A stretch of DNA of 64,000 bases from the NCBI GenBank assembly GCA_003116975.1, contig BGKB01000011.1, forward strand, positions 496,001 through 560,000. Direction: 5' to 3'. Under the pieces are notes generated by a model, which did no database searches, had not been told where the DNA came from, and worked only from the letters and a program-made list of their open reading frames with translations. A program made the translations under genes and the position numbers. The stretch is from Aurantiochytrium sp. KH105. Its lineage: Eukaryota > Sar > Bigyra > Thraustochytrida > Thraustochytriidae. Positions 1 through 10,311 of this stretch are shown one piece after another (the first letter of the stretch is position 1; every line of letters starts with the position of its first letter).

Positions 1-815
1 CTTCGCGCCGGTCTGTCTTCGCTCCCATCTGCGGCCCACAGCCGCCTCGTTCTCCCCGTCCCCCTTCCCCCACGTACTCCCCTCACCTCCCCGCTGCGGC
101 CCGCAGCGCGCCGCAACAACCACCTGAAGAAAGCGCGTTCGCGGAAGTCTGGGGCCGGCCGCCGCTGCCGCTGCGGCCCACACCCGCCCCGCAGACCGTG
201 CGCGCAGGGGCGGCGGGAGGGGGGCGCCGGCTGGGGCGGACCAGGCGGCGCCGCGACGGTCCGGATCCGGCCGCGCCGCGCCAGAAATGGCCCCGCGCGG
301 CTCTCAATCGACCGCAGCGCAGCGCAGCGCAACGCGAAGTGCTCCTGGCTGCTGCAGCAGCTGCAGGCAGGTGGCGCGTGCGCAGGATCTGGATTCGTAT
401 CTTTCTTCACGTTTCTCCGCGCAGGGGCCTGCCGGCCGCTGCCGACAGCGCCTGCGGCCGCTGCGACCCCTGCGACCCCTGCGACGCCTTCCGTTCTGAT
501 CTGATCGAGGGCTTCGCGCGCCGCGAGTGAACGAAGCGTGCGTTGCGAACCTGAAGTTCCGAGACGGCGTCGGTTGGCCGCACGGCGTCTGAATGAGAGG
601 TGAAAGTTCCTGCGCTTCGTAGGAGCACTGCCAGCTTGCTAGTAGGAGGAGGAGGCGCGGAGGATTGGATTTGAGGTCGAGCAGACCCGAAACAAATCCT
701 TGGAGTCCGGGCAGGAGGCAGGAACAGGCCTGCGGAGAGCGAAGCGTGGGCGTGTGGCGATTAATTGCACGCACGTCCAGTCGGTGCCGTGCTGCCCGCT
801 GCTCGCGCGAGGAAG
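1..815. other. GC-rich upstream region without a supported gene
   Basis: This stretch lies ahead of the first gene. It is very GC- and CpG-rich in the first 500 bases, with short CTGCGACCC direct repeats near 460-485, and more balanced after that. Open frames exist on both strands but they are arginine/alanine/proline-rich composition artefacts with no recognisable domain. It probably holds the promoter and 5' UTR of the hydrolase gene that starts at 816. Confidence 0.5.
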
Positions 816-1943
816 ATGGACATCGTGGTCAAGCAGCCGCGCGCGGCGGCACTGGGCGCGGCGATCCTGGCGCTGCTCGCATACCGGTCGAGACTCGGCC
901 TGCAAAAGGCGCTCGTGCACCTCATTTACAGGATTCGCGTGCTCCGGCTCAAATTAAGGCTGGGAAGCGTCGACAAGGAGGCGCTGTACGGCAAGGTGGC
1001 CAAGACGGCCAGCAGCAAGGGCTCGCCGGAGCTCCATGCGCTGACGGAGCTCTTCTATGGCATGGGCAAAGACGCCAAGCCAGAGATGAGTGACACATGG
1101 CAAAAGTCCATGTTCTTCATGGACAATTTTTATGCGCTGGGACTTTTCGGACCGCTGTTCTCCAGTGAGCGCGTCCAGGAGACCAAAATTGACGGCGTGC
1201 GCTGCGCATGGGTCACGCACCCGGATGCCAACGTCACGGACGATTCCGGTGTGCTCATCTACTGCCACGGTGGCGGCTACTTCTCCGGCACGCTCAACGC
1301 ATACCGCGCACCGTGCGGCGAGCTGAGTCGCCGCACGGGATGCCGCACGCTCTTTGTCGACTACACGCGCGTCCCCAAGGGAAGCATCGCCAACGCGCGC
1401 GATCAGTTCGTCCGTGTCTACGCCTCTCTGCTCAAGACCATCTCTCCGTCCAAGATCTCGCTCGCCGGCGACTCGGCAGGTGGTGGCTTTGTCATGGGCG
1501 TGCTTCAGGGAATCCGTAACCAGAACTTGGCCATGCCTGCCTGTGGTGTCATGCTGTCGCCCTGGGGAGATATTGCCAACACGAGCGAAGAATACAAGGC
1601 CAACAACAAGGACATGCTCTTTTCCTTTGCTCACTTCTTTGATGTGCTCGGAGACAAGGCCGCAGAGGTGTCTGGCAAGCCCGCCGACGATCCGGACAAC
1701 AGTTTCCTCAACGGCGGCTTCAAGTATTTCCCGCCCATCATGATCACCTGCGGCGAGACCGAGCGGCTCTACGGCGACACCAAGCTCTTCATTGAGCGAG
1801 CCAAGGCAGACGGCGTCAAGGTCACCAAGGACATCGACCCTTATGCCCTCCACATTTACCCCATCTTCTATGGCTTTGGCGTCCCCGAGTTTGACGCCTG
1901 TCTGGACAGAATCTGCTCCTTTATCAAGAGCAACATCAACTAA
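816..1943 (+). CDS. Alpha/beta-hydrolase fold-3 (HSL/arylacetamide-deacetylase-like) esterase
   Basis: The 375-residue product has the hallmarks of the hormone-sensitive-lipase-like esterase family. The oxyanion-hole motif HGGGY starts at about residue 151, and the nucleophile elbow GDSAGG has its serine near residue 220. A C-terminal histidine lies in the LHIYP segment near residue 346. The acid of the triad could be the Glu near 314 (GETERLYGD), where the family usually has Asp. A hydrophobic stretch right after the start (LGAAILALLAY) could be a membrane anchor, as in arylacetamide deacetylase. The family hydrolyses short-chain or neutral-lipid esters; the substrate here is unknown. The frame is open upstream of 816 but the first ATG is at 816. 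No intron is apparent. Confidence 0.85.
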   Translation: MDIVVKQPRAAALGAAILALLAYRSRLGLQKALVHLIYRIRVLRLKLRLGSVDKEALYGKVAKTASSKGSPELHALTELFYGMGKDAKPEMSDTWQKSMFFMDNFYALGLFGPLFSSERVQETKIDGVRCAWVTHPDANVTDDSGVLIYCHGGGYFSGTLNAYRAPCGELSRRTGCRTLFVDYTRVPKGSIANARDQFVRVYASLLKTISPSKISLAGDSAGGGFVMGVLQGIRNQNLAMPACGVMLSPWGDIANTSEEYKANNKDMLFSFAHFFDVLGDKAAEVSGKPADDPDNSFLNGGFKYFPPIMITCGETERLYGDTKLFIERAKADGVKVTKDIDPYALHIYPIFYGFGVPEFDACLDRICSFIKSNIN

Positions 1944-2513
1944 TCTATTTTTTCGTGGCATGCTTGGTTGCCTACTTCTGAAGCCTTTCGTTCGAGTGGC
2001 CTCGTGGGAGGGGTCGAACTTAAAGTTAATCTTCATTTCGCATTTCCTGGCGTCTATTTGATAGGTTGGGTCGGTGCAGACACGGACGTATTCTATCCAT
2101 ACGACCCGCTTCGTCCATCAGCATACGATTGATTTCCCGTGAATGGAAGTCCAACAGACTTGATTTCATTTCAACCTCTGGCCGTTCGTAGGCGCTGACA
2201 CTTTTCCGAAACGAATCTGTCAACGAGGCTGCTACTTTCAACTTACACCCCACGGCAGGGCGCATCCGATTTGCTGCCACTCTTTTTCGTAGAAATGGAA
2301 GAGGATCAAGTGGAAAGGGTCGGCCTTTTCCTTGCTCGACGTCTTTGAAGATTGACCTCCCAAAGGCTAAACAAAGGCTGGCTCAAAGCGCATCTTCGCT
2401 TGCATCTTTTTATGTTTTTCGACGTGCATCCATCTTCTCTGTTTTGCTTTGTTGACAGGCAAGCAATCAAAGCAAGCAAAGCGCATGGTTAACGCGAAGG
2501 CGACACGAAGAGC
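1944..2513. other. Intergenic region between hydrolase and PIGG genes
   Basis: This is 3' flank of the hydrolase followed by 5' flank of the PIGG gene. It is less GC-rich than its surroundings and contains short AAGC/CAAAGCAAGCAA tracts just upstream of the next start. I see no gene or structured RNA. Confidence 0.5.
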
Positions 2514-5120
2514 ATGAAACCGTGGACACGCACGGTGATACTTCACGTGGCGCAGTGCGCGGCGCTCGTATGGGTCGCTTGCGTCGTACTGGCGCTCGAC
2601 CTGCCCTCGCCGCCATGGCGCATCACCGCAACGACGTCAACGTCCACGGCAAACGAATCCATCGTTTCTGCTGCTGACGCAACGACAACGGCTGGCCTAA
2701 GACCAGCGTACGGGCGACTCGTTATCATGGTCGTGGACGCGCTACGAGAGGACTTTGTGCATGAACGGCCCGAGATGCGCTATGTACGGCAAATCATGCG
2801 CGAGGAGCCCGAGCGAACGGCATCTTTCGTATCAGACGCAAATACGCCCACGGTGACCATGCCCCGCATCAAAGCTCTCACAACTGGCACTGTGCCCCGA
2901 TTCATTGATGTCATGAACAATCTCAATTCCAAAGCTCTTGCCGAGGACAACTTGCTCGATCGACTCAAGGCAGCAGGCCGGCGACTTGTCATGTACGGTG
3001 ACGAAACCTGGCTCAAGCTCTTTCCACATCACTTTGTGCGTCACGACGGGACAAGCAGCTTCTTCACAAAGGACTTTACAGAGGTCGATGACAACGTCAC
3101 TCGCCACCTCGCAGAAGACTTTGACCCATCTATGCAGCATCCCGCGGCTGCAGCGTGGGACGTTGCAATCTTGCACTATCTAGGTGTCGACCATATCGGC
3201 CACTCACTGGGCCCTGATTCATCGCAACTGGGTGTCAAGCTCTCCGAGATGGATCGAATCTTCGAGCAGCTTCATCGCTCACTCCGTCAGCAGGACCGCA
3301 TTCGCGCCAACCAGGCACATCACGATGCATCCAAGCATGCATATGCGCCAACGCTTCTCGTCCTGCTCAGTGACCATGGCATGAACAAAGTAGGTAACCA
3401 CGGCGGTGCTTCGCTTCCCGAGACGAGCGCCTTTTTGCTGTTTGCGCACGTCGGCGCAACACCACCTATGGAGTTTTCAGAGACAGAACCAAGGCGACGT
3501 CGCCACATGGCACAAGTTGATCTCGTGCCGACTCTTGCCACCCTTTTTGATGTTGGCATACCCGAGCGCAGTGTTGGAAAAATCTTGCAAGAACCATTTC
3601 GCTCTCTGGCAGACGGGTCTGCGCGCTATGCCGCGGCATTGGAAGCGAACGCCGCCCAGCTCGAGCGTCTCGTTCGTCGTGAGGCCCCGCATCTCCTCAA
3701 CGACGATTCAATGCAAATGGCGCGCTCTAAAGATACGGAATCCTTTGTGCACCGTATGCATGACGCCATCTACACTGCGCGATTGGGTAATGGGGCTGCT
3801 GGCGACGATGAGCGCGTCTTGGAAAATGTCAAGCTTGTCATCGCGGTCGGTGTCTTGGCTCTGGCGGCCCTTGCTGGTTTTGCAAGACATGTACCTTGGC
3901 GGGAGCTCGCCTGCCCATCATATGGCTTGCTGGGGATCCACGTTCTGCACTGCCTTAGCCTCACGAGCTCTTCTGCAATCGAAAATGAACACGTCGTGTG
4001 GAACTTTTTGGTACTCTCTTGGCTTCTCGGACGCGGTCTTCACCGTCTTTGGCAACGCATATGCGCTGCGTCGAGGCCGGTAGAAAAGGTCAATGTGGGC
4101 GTCTTGGAGACCTCCACAAGCCTCGAACTGGCGACCATCGGCCTCGTCGCAGTTTTGCTTCGCGTCCTCCGCGAGCGCCTCATGATCATCAATTTTGCCC
4201 GTCTCGCAGCGCAGGACGACGAGGGAAACTTTGTCGACGAAGGAACGGCTGTGCTCGTCTTGCCATCTGTATTCTACACGCCTACCGTCGTTGCATTGGT
4301 TCTCGTTTTGTATGGAAGTGCAACCCTTTGGCGGTTGCAGCGTCTGCGCGATACATTAGACGTGTCGTCGCGCCTGTTAGGAGCCGTGCTCATCATCATA
4401 TCGATGGTTCTCCTCTTTTCTCTCAAGGTCTTTGAAATTCCTCGAGAGGCTAGCTTTGGGGGACTCAACGAGCTCTGGCGCGCCCGAGCTGCCTACATTT
4501 GCGCTGGTAGCTTTTTCCTTTGGGGAGGTCGCGCAACTCTTGCGCGACGAGATGCCTGGGAGTTTAGAATGCTGGGTCTGGAGATTTTGCTCTTACTTTT
4601 GCATCGCAAAACGGGAACAGCGATTCTGTGTGGGGCCATCCTGCTAACCCGTGCAGCAGGCGAAATGCACCGCACACTTAGTGGATCCTCTCTCGAAGTG
4701 ATCTTGTTTCAGTGGATTCTCGGGCAATGCGTTTTTTTTGCACTGGGAAATTCACATGTAATCTCGACTGTCGACATTAGCGGAGCGTACACGGGTCTTT
4801 CGGACTACAACCAGACGCTTGTGGGCTCGTTGACATTTGTCATTACTTTTTCTGGCCCCATACTTGGGGTCGCCAATGCTGTGCGCGTTCTTTCGCTCGA
4901 CCATGCGAGTGGGCCAACAAGGAGGGCGCTCATTGTTGCAACCTTTGTTTTCCAGACATGCGCTGCATTGCGCATTGCCGTGGCTACTGGTGTGCTTGTT
5001 GCTATGCGCTCACATTTGTTCGTGTGGTCCGTCTTTGCACCGAAATGGATGTTGGAGACGATGCTCTTTTTTTTCCAGATTCTGGCCGGCTTTGCCTTTT
5101 TAGCAGTCGCGATGAGATGA
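2514..5120 (+). CDS. PIGG: GPI ethanolamine phosphate transferase 2 (PIG-G/GPI7-like)
   Basis: The 868-residue product belongs to the alkaline-phosphatase-like family that adds ethanolamine phosphate to mannoses of GPI anchors in the ER lumen. It has an N-terminal signal-anchor (about residues 5-30), then the metal-binding start of the luminal catalytic domain (VVDALREDF, about 78-86). The substrate-side segment is TPTVTMPRIKALTTGT, and further motifs are YGDETWLKLFP, DHIGHSLGP and SDHGMNKVGNHGG. The rest is a hydrophobic C-terminal half with many membrane spans. The combination MPRIKALTTG, FIDVMNNLNS and DGTSSFFTKDFTEVDDNVTRH matches my knowledge of PIG-G/LAS21 better than PIG-O or PIG-N. 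No intron interrupts it. The start is the first ATG in the frame. Confidence 0.9.
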   Translation: MKPWTRTVILHVAQCAALVWVACVVLALDLPSPPWRITATTSTSTANESIVSAADATTTAGLRPAYGRLVIMVVDALREDFVHERPEMRYVRQIMREEPERTASFVSDANTPTVTMPRIKALTTGTVPRFIDVMNNLNSKALAEDNLLDRLKAAGRRLVMYGDETWLKLFPHHFVRHDGTSSFFTKDFTEVDDNVTRHLAEDFDPSMQHPAAAAWDVAILHYLGVDHIGHSLGPDSSQLGVKLSEMDRIFEQLHRSLRQQDRIRANQAHHDASKHAYAPTLLVLLSDHGMNKVGNHGGASLPETSAFLLFAHVGATPPMEFSETEPRRRRHMAQVDLVPTLATLFDVGIPERSVGKILQEPFRSLADGSARYAAALEANAAQLERLVRREAPHLLNDDSMQMARSKDTESFVHRMHDAIYTARLGNGAAGDDERVLENVKLVIAVGVLALAALAGFARHVPWRELACPSYGLLGIHVLHCLSLTSSSAIENEHVVWNFLVLSWLLGRGLHRLWQRICAASRPVEKVNVGVLETSTSLELATIGLVAVLLRVLRERLMIINFARLAAQDDEGNFVDEGTAVLVLPSVFYTPTVVALVLVLYGSATLWRLQRLRDTLDVSSRLLGAVLIIISMVLLFSLKVFEIPREASFGGLNELWRARAAYICAGSFFLWGGRATLARRDAWEFRMLGLEILLLLLHRKTGTAILCGAILLTRAAGEMHRTLSGSSLEVILFQWILGQCVFFALGNSHVISTVDISGAYTGLSDYNQTLVGSLTFVITFSGPILGVANAVRVLSLDHASGPTRRALIVATFVFQTCAALRIAVATGVLVAMRSHLFVWSVFAPKWMLETMLFFFQILAGFAFLAVAMR

Positions 5121-5422
5121 AGAGACGATCATTGTAGTTACGCGACGCCTCAAAAGAGGGTGCAGTGGTGGTGAGAGGGAGTTCTACGGAAAGACATGAT
5201 TGAGAAGAGTACTCATCCTTGTCTTGACTGAACGATGTCTCGTTTCGATTGTATAACGCCGGTTCTCTTTCGCCGCATTTGAAGACTTTCTAGCATCTGA
5301 AAAAACCACGAGGCTGGCGAGACAAGAGCTCTCCCTCTCTCTCTCTCTCTCTCTCTCCGCGACACAACGTAAAATAAGATCATCTTTTAGGTAAGCAAGG
5401 AAGGGACGGGAGTTGGGCACAT
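5121..5422. other. Convergent 3' intergenic region with a (CT)n tract
   Basis: The region lies between the convergent PIGG and diphthine-ammonia ligase genes. It contains a CT dinucleotide microsatellite at about 5329-5358. No gene is seen. Confidence 0.6.
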
Positions 5423-6238
5423 TTATCGCGCGCAAAGCGTGTACGGAGAAACGCTGCCAGTCTGCACGACCCACCATCGCTGGTCTTTGCTCTGTCCCGC
5501 AGATCCCTCGAGTTCTTCGGGGACAAGATGCTCCTCCGTTGGCAGAAGCCGACTCGTCTTGTACAGGGATATGCCAGCATCGAGCACAACAGTATGGTAC
5601 TCTCCATTTTCGCCGCAAAGATCGAGCCCGTCCGCCTCCATGGCGGTCATCTCGGCCAGCGACGCGGCGTCGATCCTGCGACCAATCCAGGTCTCATCGA
5701 AAAACGGCGATTTGACGCAGCTGAATCGGATGTCGAAGCCTCGCGCCAGCATTTCGTCCAGCGCCGCCCGACGCGAAATCTGCCACAGAGGCAGCCAGCA
5801 AGAGAGCCCGCAAGCCGTCAGCTTGCAAACGTCGTCGATAAAGTTCGTCGTGCTCGACCCGACGAGGTCAATGTCGCCCGTGACAATCACCTCGACGCCG
5901 TGCTCTGCGCGCAATGCGGACATGGCCGCGCCGTACGCCTCTCGAAAGCTGCCCTCATGCTGCGCAGCGTCCACGACCTTCATCCACAGCGGCAAGCCGA
6001 GCGCCTCCGCCTGCTGGCTTTGGATCTCCACAGGGTGCGCCTTGAATTGGGGCTCGCCCGGCGGATGGAAACAGACCAGGCCGACGACCTCGAGATCTTC
6101 CCTCTCCCTCGCCCTCGCCAGCGCCAGGTGGCAATCTTTACCTCCCGTGAACGACACCGCGGCCTTCTTCGTCCTGCCTTGCGCGGCGCCGGTGGCTGCT
6201 GCTCCCGTCGCCGGCGCCGTTGTCGTCGCCGTCGCCAT
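5423..6238 (-). CDS. DPH6: Diphthine--ammonia ligase (DPH6-like, ATP_bind_4 family)
   Basis: The 271-residue product starts, after a short Ala/Thr-rich leader, with the PP-loop ATP-binding motif SFTGGKDCHLAL. The family signature GENGEYHT lies near residue 220. These are characteristic of the MJ0570/DPH6 family, which performs the last step of diphthamide synthesis on eEF2 by amidating diphthine with ammonium and ATP. Length matches the single-domain archaeal and short eukaryotic form; the C-terminal RidA-like domains of yeast Dph6 are absent. The reading frame stays open upstream to 6691, but that extension is repetitive low-complexity sequence, so I chose the ATG at 6238. The gene is divergent from the sterol-desaturase gene, with about 540 bp between the two starts. 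Confidence 0.85.
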   Translation of the reverse strand: MATATTTAPATGAAATGAAQGRTKKAAVSFTGGKDCHLALARAREREDLEVVGLVCFHPPGEPQFKAHPVEIQSQQAEALGLPLWMKVVDAAQHEGSFREAYGAAMSALRAEHGVEVIVTGDIDLVGSSTTNFIDDVCKLTACGLSCWLPLWQISRRAALDEMLARGFDIRFSCVKSPFFDETWIGRRIDAASLAEMTAMEADGLDLCGENGEYHTVVLDAGISLYKTSRLLPTEEHLVPEELEGSAGQSKDQRWWVVQTGSVSPYTLCAR

Positions 6239-6778
6239 CCTCGACCTCGCCCTCGCCCTCGCCGTCGAAACCAAGCAGTCCTCGCCGCCGGCGCCGCCGA
6301 GGGCGCGGCCGTCGAGGGCGAGCGAGCGCCCGCGCGCCCGCGCAGCTCCCGCGCGGCCGAAGCTCGCGCGGCCGAAGCTCGCGCGGGATGGCGGTCTGTG
6401 TGCAGAGCAATCTTCGCCAATGATATGTCCGGCGCTGCCCGATGCCGCAAGCAGCCGCCGCAGCGTCGGACGATCGCCGACCGCCGCGACGCCGAGCGAC
6501 GCCGCGCACCGAGCGCCTCGCGCCGCGTCGCGAGGCCGAGCCGCCGCCGCCGCCGCCGCCGCAGACCTGCATCGTGGGGCCGGCTGCGCTGCGCGCGCGA
6601 GCGCAAGTTGTGCTGGGGTGGGTTGGGTTGGGTTGGGTTGCAGCTGCAGCGCTGGGCCCAGAGGTCGTCTTTGACGCGCGTCCCGTCCCAACTCGGGGGA
6701 TCTTTTTCAAGACGCGGCTGTGCCGCCGCGACGATTGGGCCTTGCGAGGTGAAGAGTGGGAACTGGGCTGAGCTGAGC
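6239..6778. other. Shared promoter region between DPH6-like and desaturase genes
   Basis: This is a very GC-rich divergent spacer. It contains direct repeats of GAAGCTCGCGCGGCC near 6355-6385, a (CGC)n stretch near 6540-6562, and five tandem GGGTT units at about 6615-6640. Both strands stay open by composition only. It probably carries both promoters; no specific site was identified. Confidence 0.5.
6615..6640 (+). repeat. GGGTT pentamer tandem repeat
   Basis: About five copies of GGTTG/GGGTT occur in the divergent promoter. They resemble a degenerate telomere-type G-run array and could form a G-quadruplex, but the array is too short to be a telomeric remnant with confidence. Confidence 0.8.
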
Positions 6779-7927
6779 ATGGAGAGTCTGGGACGCGGGC
6801 TGCGCGGCGTCCATGGACGCGTGTACCCGGCCTCGTCCAAGTTCTTTTGGTACCGCGAGGGCAAGGTGGATACGCTAGGGCTTGGGACCAAATACCTGCG
6901 GTTCGTGGCGCTCTCAGCTGTCGCAGCCGCGGCGGGATCGGGAGCAGTCATGCTTGTCGGAGCACTCGGCGTGATGATGGTTCTCAAATCGTACCATGCG
7001 GTCAAGCATCGAGGAGATGAAAGCGTGTTCGCAGCGGCCGTCGCGACGGCGGTCAACGCTACGACCGGGGAAGGCCGCGCATTGCTTTTGAAGGATGCAA
7101 ACGCTGCCATCTACTATGGCCACACTTCGCCCTATGTCCAAGAGCTGTGCGCGGATCCAGGCTTTGTCATATTGTGCCTCCTCACATCTGGTACTTGTAC
7201 GCTTTTACTCTACTATTTAAGTGCGAGTAGTATTCATCGGGAGTTTTATGAGAAGAGACGCCACGAGGCCAAACTATGGAAGTGTCAACCGAAAAAGTTT
7301 CCAAGCAAGGTACTTTTGCGCGAAGAGATGCTGAGCGGTTGCTTCAATGGTTTCCTTTCGGGTGTTCTGGGGACGGGTCTCTTCTTGTGGCATCAAAATT
7401 GGCCCTTTCTCAAGGTTTACTATACCTCGGGAACAAGCGGACTCGGGCACTATCTGAGGGACTGCGCCATGGTTTACATGTGGATCGAGTTTTGCAGCTA
7501 CTGGATCCACCGTTCGATTCACCACAAGAGAATTTACAAGTATATTCACAAGTGGCATCATCGGTACAAGCAGCCGACGGCCTTTGGAGCTTACGCGATG
7601 CACCCTCTCGAGTACATGACTTATCAAACGGCGGGAATCGGTTATTGTGCCGTCTTTCCGGTCCATCTCATGTCGTTTCTAAGCGCTGCGATCTTTATCG
7701 CTTACCACAGCCAGATCGACCATTCAGGCGTCGACTTTGACGGCGACCTTCCTTGGGTTCCTTCCACGTCATTCCATGACAATCATCACGAGTTCTTTCA
7801 TCTCAACTATGGCGCCACCATGGTTCTTTGGGACTGGATGTTCGGCACGCTTCGCCAAGATGACCGCAAGTACGCGGAGCACTTGTTTGAGGGCGAACAG
7901 GACATCGTCAAAACCAAAGCGCATTAA
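6779..7927 (+). CDS. Fatty-acid hydroxylase/sterol desaturase superfamily protein
   Basis: The 382-residue protein carries the three histidine clusters of the di-iron hydroxylase superfamily: HRSIHH, HKWHHR and, near the C-terminus, HDNHHEFFH. Several hydrophobic segments lie before and between them (about residues 45-80, 130-150, 195-215, 275-295). The family includes sterol C5-desaturase, C4-methyl oxidase and cholesterol 25-hydroxylase. The sequence does not let me decide which reaction this one performs. It would sit in the ER membrane with the histidines facing the cytosol. The frame is open far upstream (to 5528) through GC-rich promoter sequence antisense to the DPH6-like gene; the first convincing start is the ATG at 6779. 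Confidence 0.85.
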   Translation: MESLGRGLRGVHGRVYPASSKFFWYREGKVDTLGLGTKYLRFVALSAVAAAAGSGAVMLVGALGVMMVLKSYHAVKHRGDESVFAAAVATAVNATTGEGRALLLKDANAAIYYGHTSPYVQELCADPGFVILCLLTSGTCTLLLYYLSASSIHREFYEKRRHEAKLWKCQPKKFPSKVLLREEMLSGCFNGFLSGVLGTGLFLWHQNWPFLKVYYTSGTSGLGHYLRDCAMVYMWIEFCSYWIHRSIHHKRIYKYIHKWHHRYKQPTAFGAYAMHPLEYMTYQTAGIGYCAVFPVHLMSFLSAAIFIAYHSQIDHSGVDFDGDLPWVPSTSFHDNHHEFFHLNYGATMVLWDWMFGTLRQDDRKYAEHLFEGEQDIVKTKAH

Positions 7928-8728
<801 letters not shown>

Positions 8729-9880
8729 ATGATGAACGCGCTGTGGAAGCGGCTGAGCGGGAGCGAGCACGGAGACCTCCGCGTGGCGAGCGCCTCGGAG
8801 CAGGCCAAGGTGGACCGCCTCGTGCAAATGGGCTTTGAGGCGAGCCCCGCGCTCTCCGCGCTCCGGGAGAGCGACGGCAACGTCGACGCAGCGGTCGCCG
8901 TGCTCCTCGCAGCACCTTCTTCGTCCTCGGAGACAGAGAGGTCATCGCCAGCACCGCCACCTGCGGCACCGTCGGCAAGAGAAGTTCGCGCTGCAGCCGC
9001 AGAGGCGCGCCAGGCAAGGCACGCCGCGAGGAACCCTCTGAATCAAATCAGGACCGCCATGGGCCGTGCACGCTCTGGCAGCGGACGACAAGAACACAAT
9101 GCGCCTGCTGCCCGGCCGACCTCGCCGCGCTCCTTCGAGACGCGTTTGGAAGTCATTTGCGGTGAACTCGCCAACTTTCCCAGAGCTGTCGATCAGCTCG
9201 TGTACATGATCAAGACCATCATCGAGAACCCGGGCGTGCGCAAGTACCGCGAAGTCAAGCTGACGAATCGGCGCTTCATGGCTACCGTGGGTACTGCTGG
9301 AAACGCGGGCATTGACCTTCTCAAACTGATTGGCTTTGTGCAGACCGGGGACTGGCTTGTGCTGCGCGGCGCCGAGGATCCCGCCCGGCTTTGGCTCGCC
9401 AAGGGGGCCCTCGAGAATACGCAGAACTCGTCCATGTATACTATGGCGCAAGACCGCGCCGCATTCATGGAAGCGATTGAGGACTCTCGCAACAGTGCCA
9501 ACGCTGAGGAAGCAGAGCGAAGACTGGAGTATGTGTCGAGCGTCCCAGTGGAGCCTGAAGTTGGTATCGCGGGAACCACCCGCGTTCGCGTCTATTTTGG
9601 AGAGAATGTTGTCGAGCGCCGCTTCAATGCAGACGATGTTGTGAAGGGCATCATCATGTGGCTTGGCGCAGAGCACAGCAGCCTCATTCCGCGCAAGTTG
9701 GAATCTGGCGCTTGGGAGCTCGTTAATGCAACCTTGTATCCGCCGCATGTCATGGAGCTCGATGGACTTTACGACAAGACTCTGCAAAGTGCTGGACTAT
9801 GGCCTGGGGCTGAGCTCCGAGTTCAAGCTGCCGGTACCCTCGAGGCCGAGCGTAGGGAAAAGGAGCGGGCTGCTGAATGA
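8729..9880 (+). CDS. UBA-PUB-UBX domain protein, predicted p97/VCP cofactor
   Basis: The 383-residue product has three recognisable modules. A UBA domain lies at about residues 24-64 (VDRLVQMGFEASPALSALRES, then GNVDAAVAVLL), a ubiquitin-binding fold. A PUB domain lies at about 137-235 (NPGVRKYREVKLTNRRF, then GNAGIDLLKLIGF), a module that binds the C-terminus of p97/VCP. A UBX-like ubiquitin fold lies at about 285-370 (TTRVRVYFGENVVERRF, with a C-terminal LWPGAELRV). An Ala/Pro/Ser-rich linker joins UBA and PUB. UBXN6/UBXD1 has PUB then UBX; the N-terminal UBA is the difference. The role is probably to recruit ubiquitylated clients to p97. I start at the first of two consecutive ATGs; the longer frame upstream reads through the GAAA microsatellite. 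Confidence 0.8.
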   Translation: MMNALWKRLSGSEHGDLRVASASEQAKVDRLVQMGFEASPALSALRESDGNVDAAVAVLLAAPSSSSETERSSPAPPPAAPSAREVRAAAAEARQARHAARNPLNQIRTAMGRARSGSGRQEHNAPAARPTSPRSFETRLEVICGELANFPRAVDQLVYMIKTIIENPGVRKYREVKLTNRRFMATVGTAGNAGIDLLKLIGFVQTGDWLVLRGAEDPARLWLAKGALENTQNSSMYTMAQDRAAFMEAIEDSRNSANAEEAERRLEYVSSVPVEPEVGIAGTTRVRVYFGENVVERRFNADDVVKGIIMWLGAEHSSLIPRKLESGAWELVNATLYPPHVMELDGLYDKTLQSAGLWPGAELRVQAAGTLEAERREKERAAE

Positions 9881-10311
9881 TTGCTTTGCGCGCAAAAAGC
9901 AAGACCTTCCACCCCATGAAGGAAAAAGAAGAAAAAGAAAAGATGAAGGGAAAGAAAAGGAAAGGAAACGGAAAAGAGCGTTCTGCTTTGTCAACTGTTT
10001 ACGGACGGCAAGCCTTCTCCTGTAGTCGCCTTCCTTTTTTCCAAGCAAATCCAAGCACGCACCATTAAGTTCTTTCGTTATCAAGTTAGCCACTCATGTC
10101 AAGCCTGGTCTGACAAAAGATCGCCAAGACTCCCTTTGAGCGGCGATAGGGCCTAATCAGCAATCACATTGGCCATTTACTCATTCATTCATTCATTCAT
10201 TCATGCACGGCGTAGGCCTGTTCTATTATTATTTTTTCACGTTGCTTTTCGAAACTAGACCCATTATTGATCCTTTTTGGCACCATGCTCACATAAGAAA
10301 AGGAATGAATT
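9881..10311. other. Convergent 3' intergenic region with (TCAT)n repeat
   Basis: The region separates the convergent UBX gene and the large coiled-coil gene. It has a GAAAA-rich purine stretch at 9920-9975 and a (TCAT)n microsatellite at about 10181-10204. No gene is visible. Confidence 0.6.

Noticed and set aside
6615-6640. GGGTT repeats as an interstitial telomere or transposition scar
   Set aside because: Only about five units and inside an ordinary divergent promoter; a short G-rich microsatellite is sufficient.
5528-6778. Long upstream extension of the desaturase reading frame
   Set aside because: It is open only because of GC-rich composition, runs antisense to the DPH6-like gene and promoter, and has no domain; the real start is the ATG at 6779.
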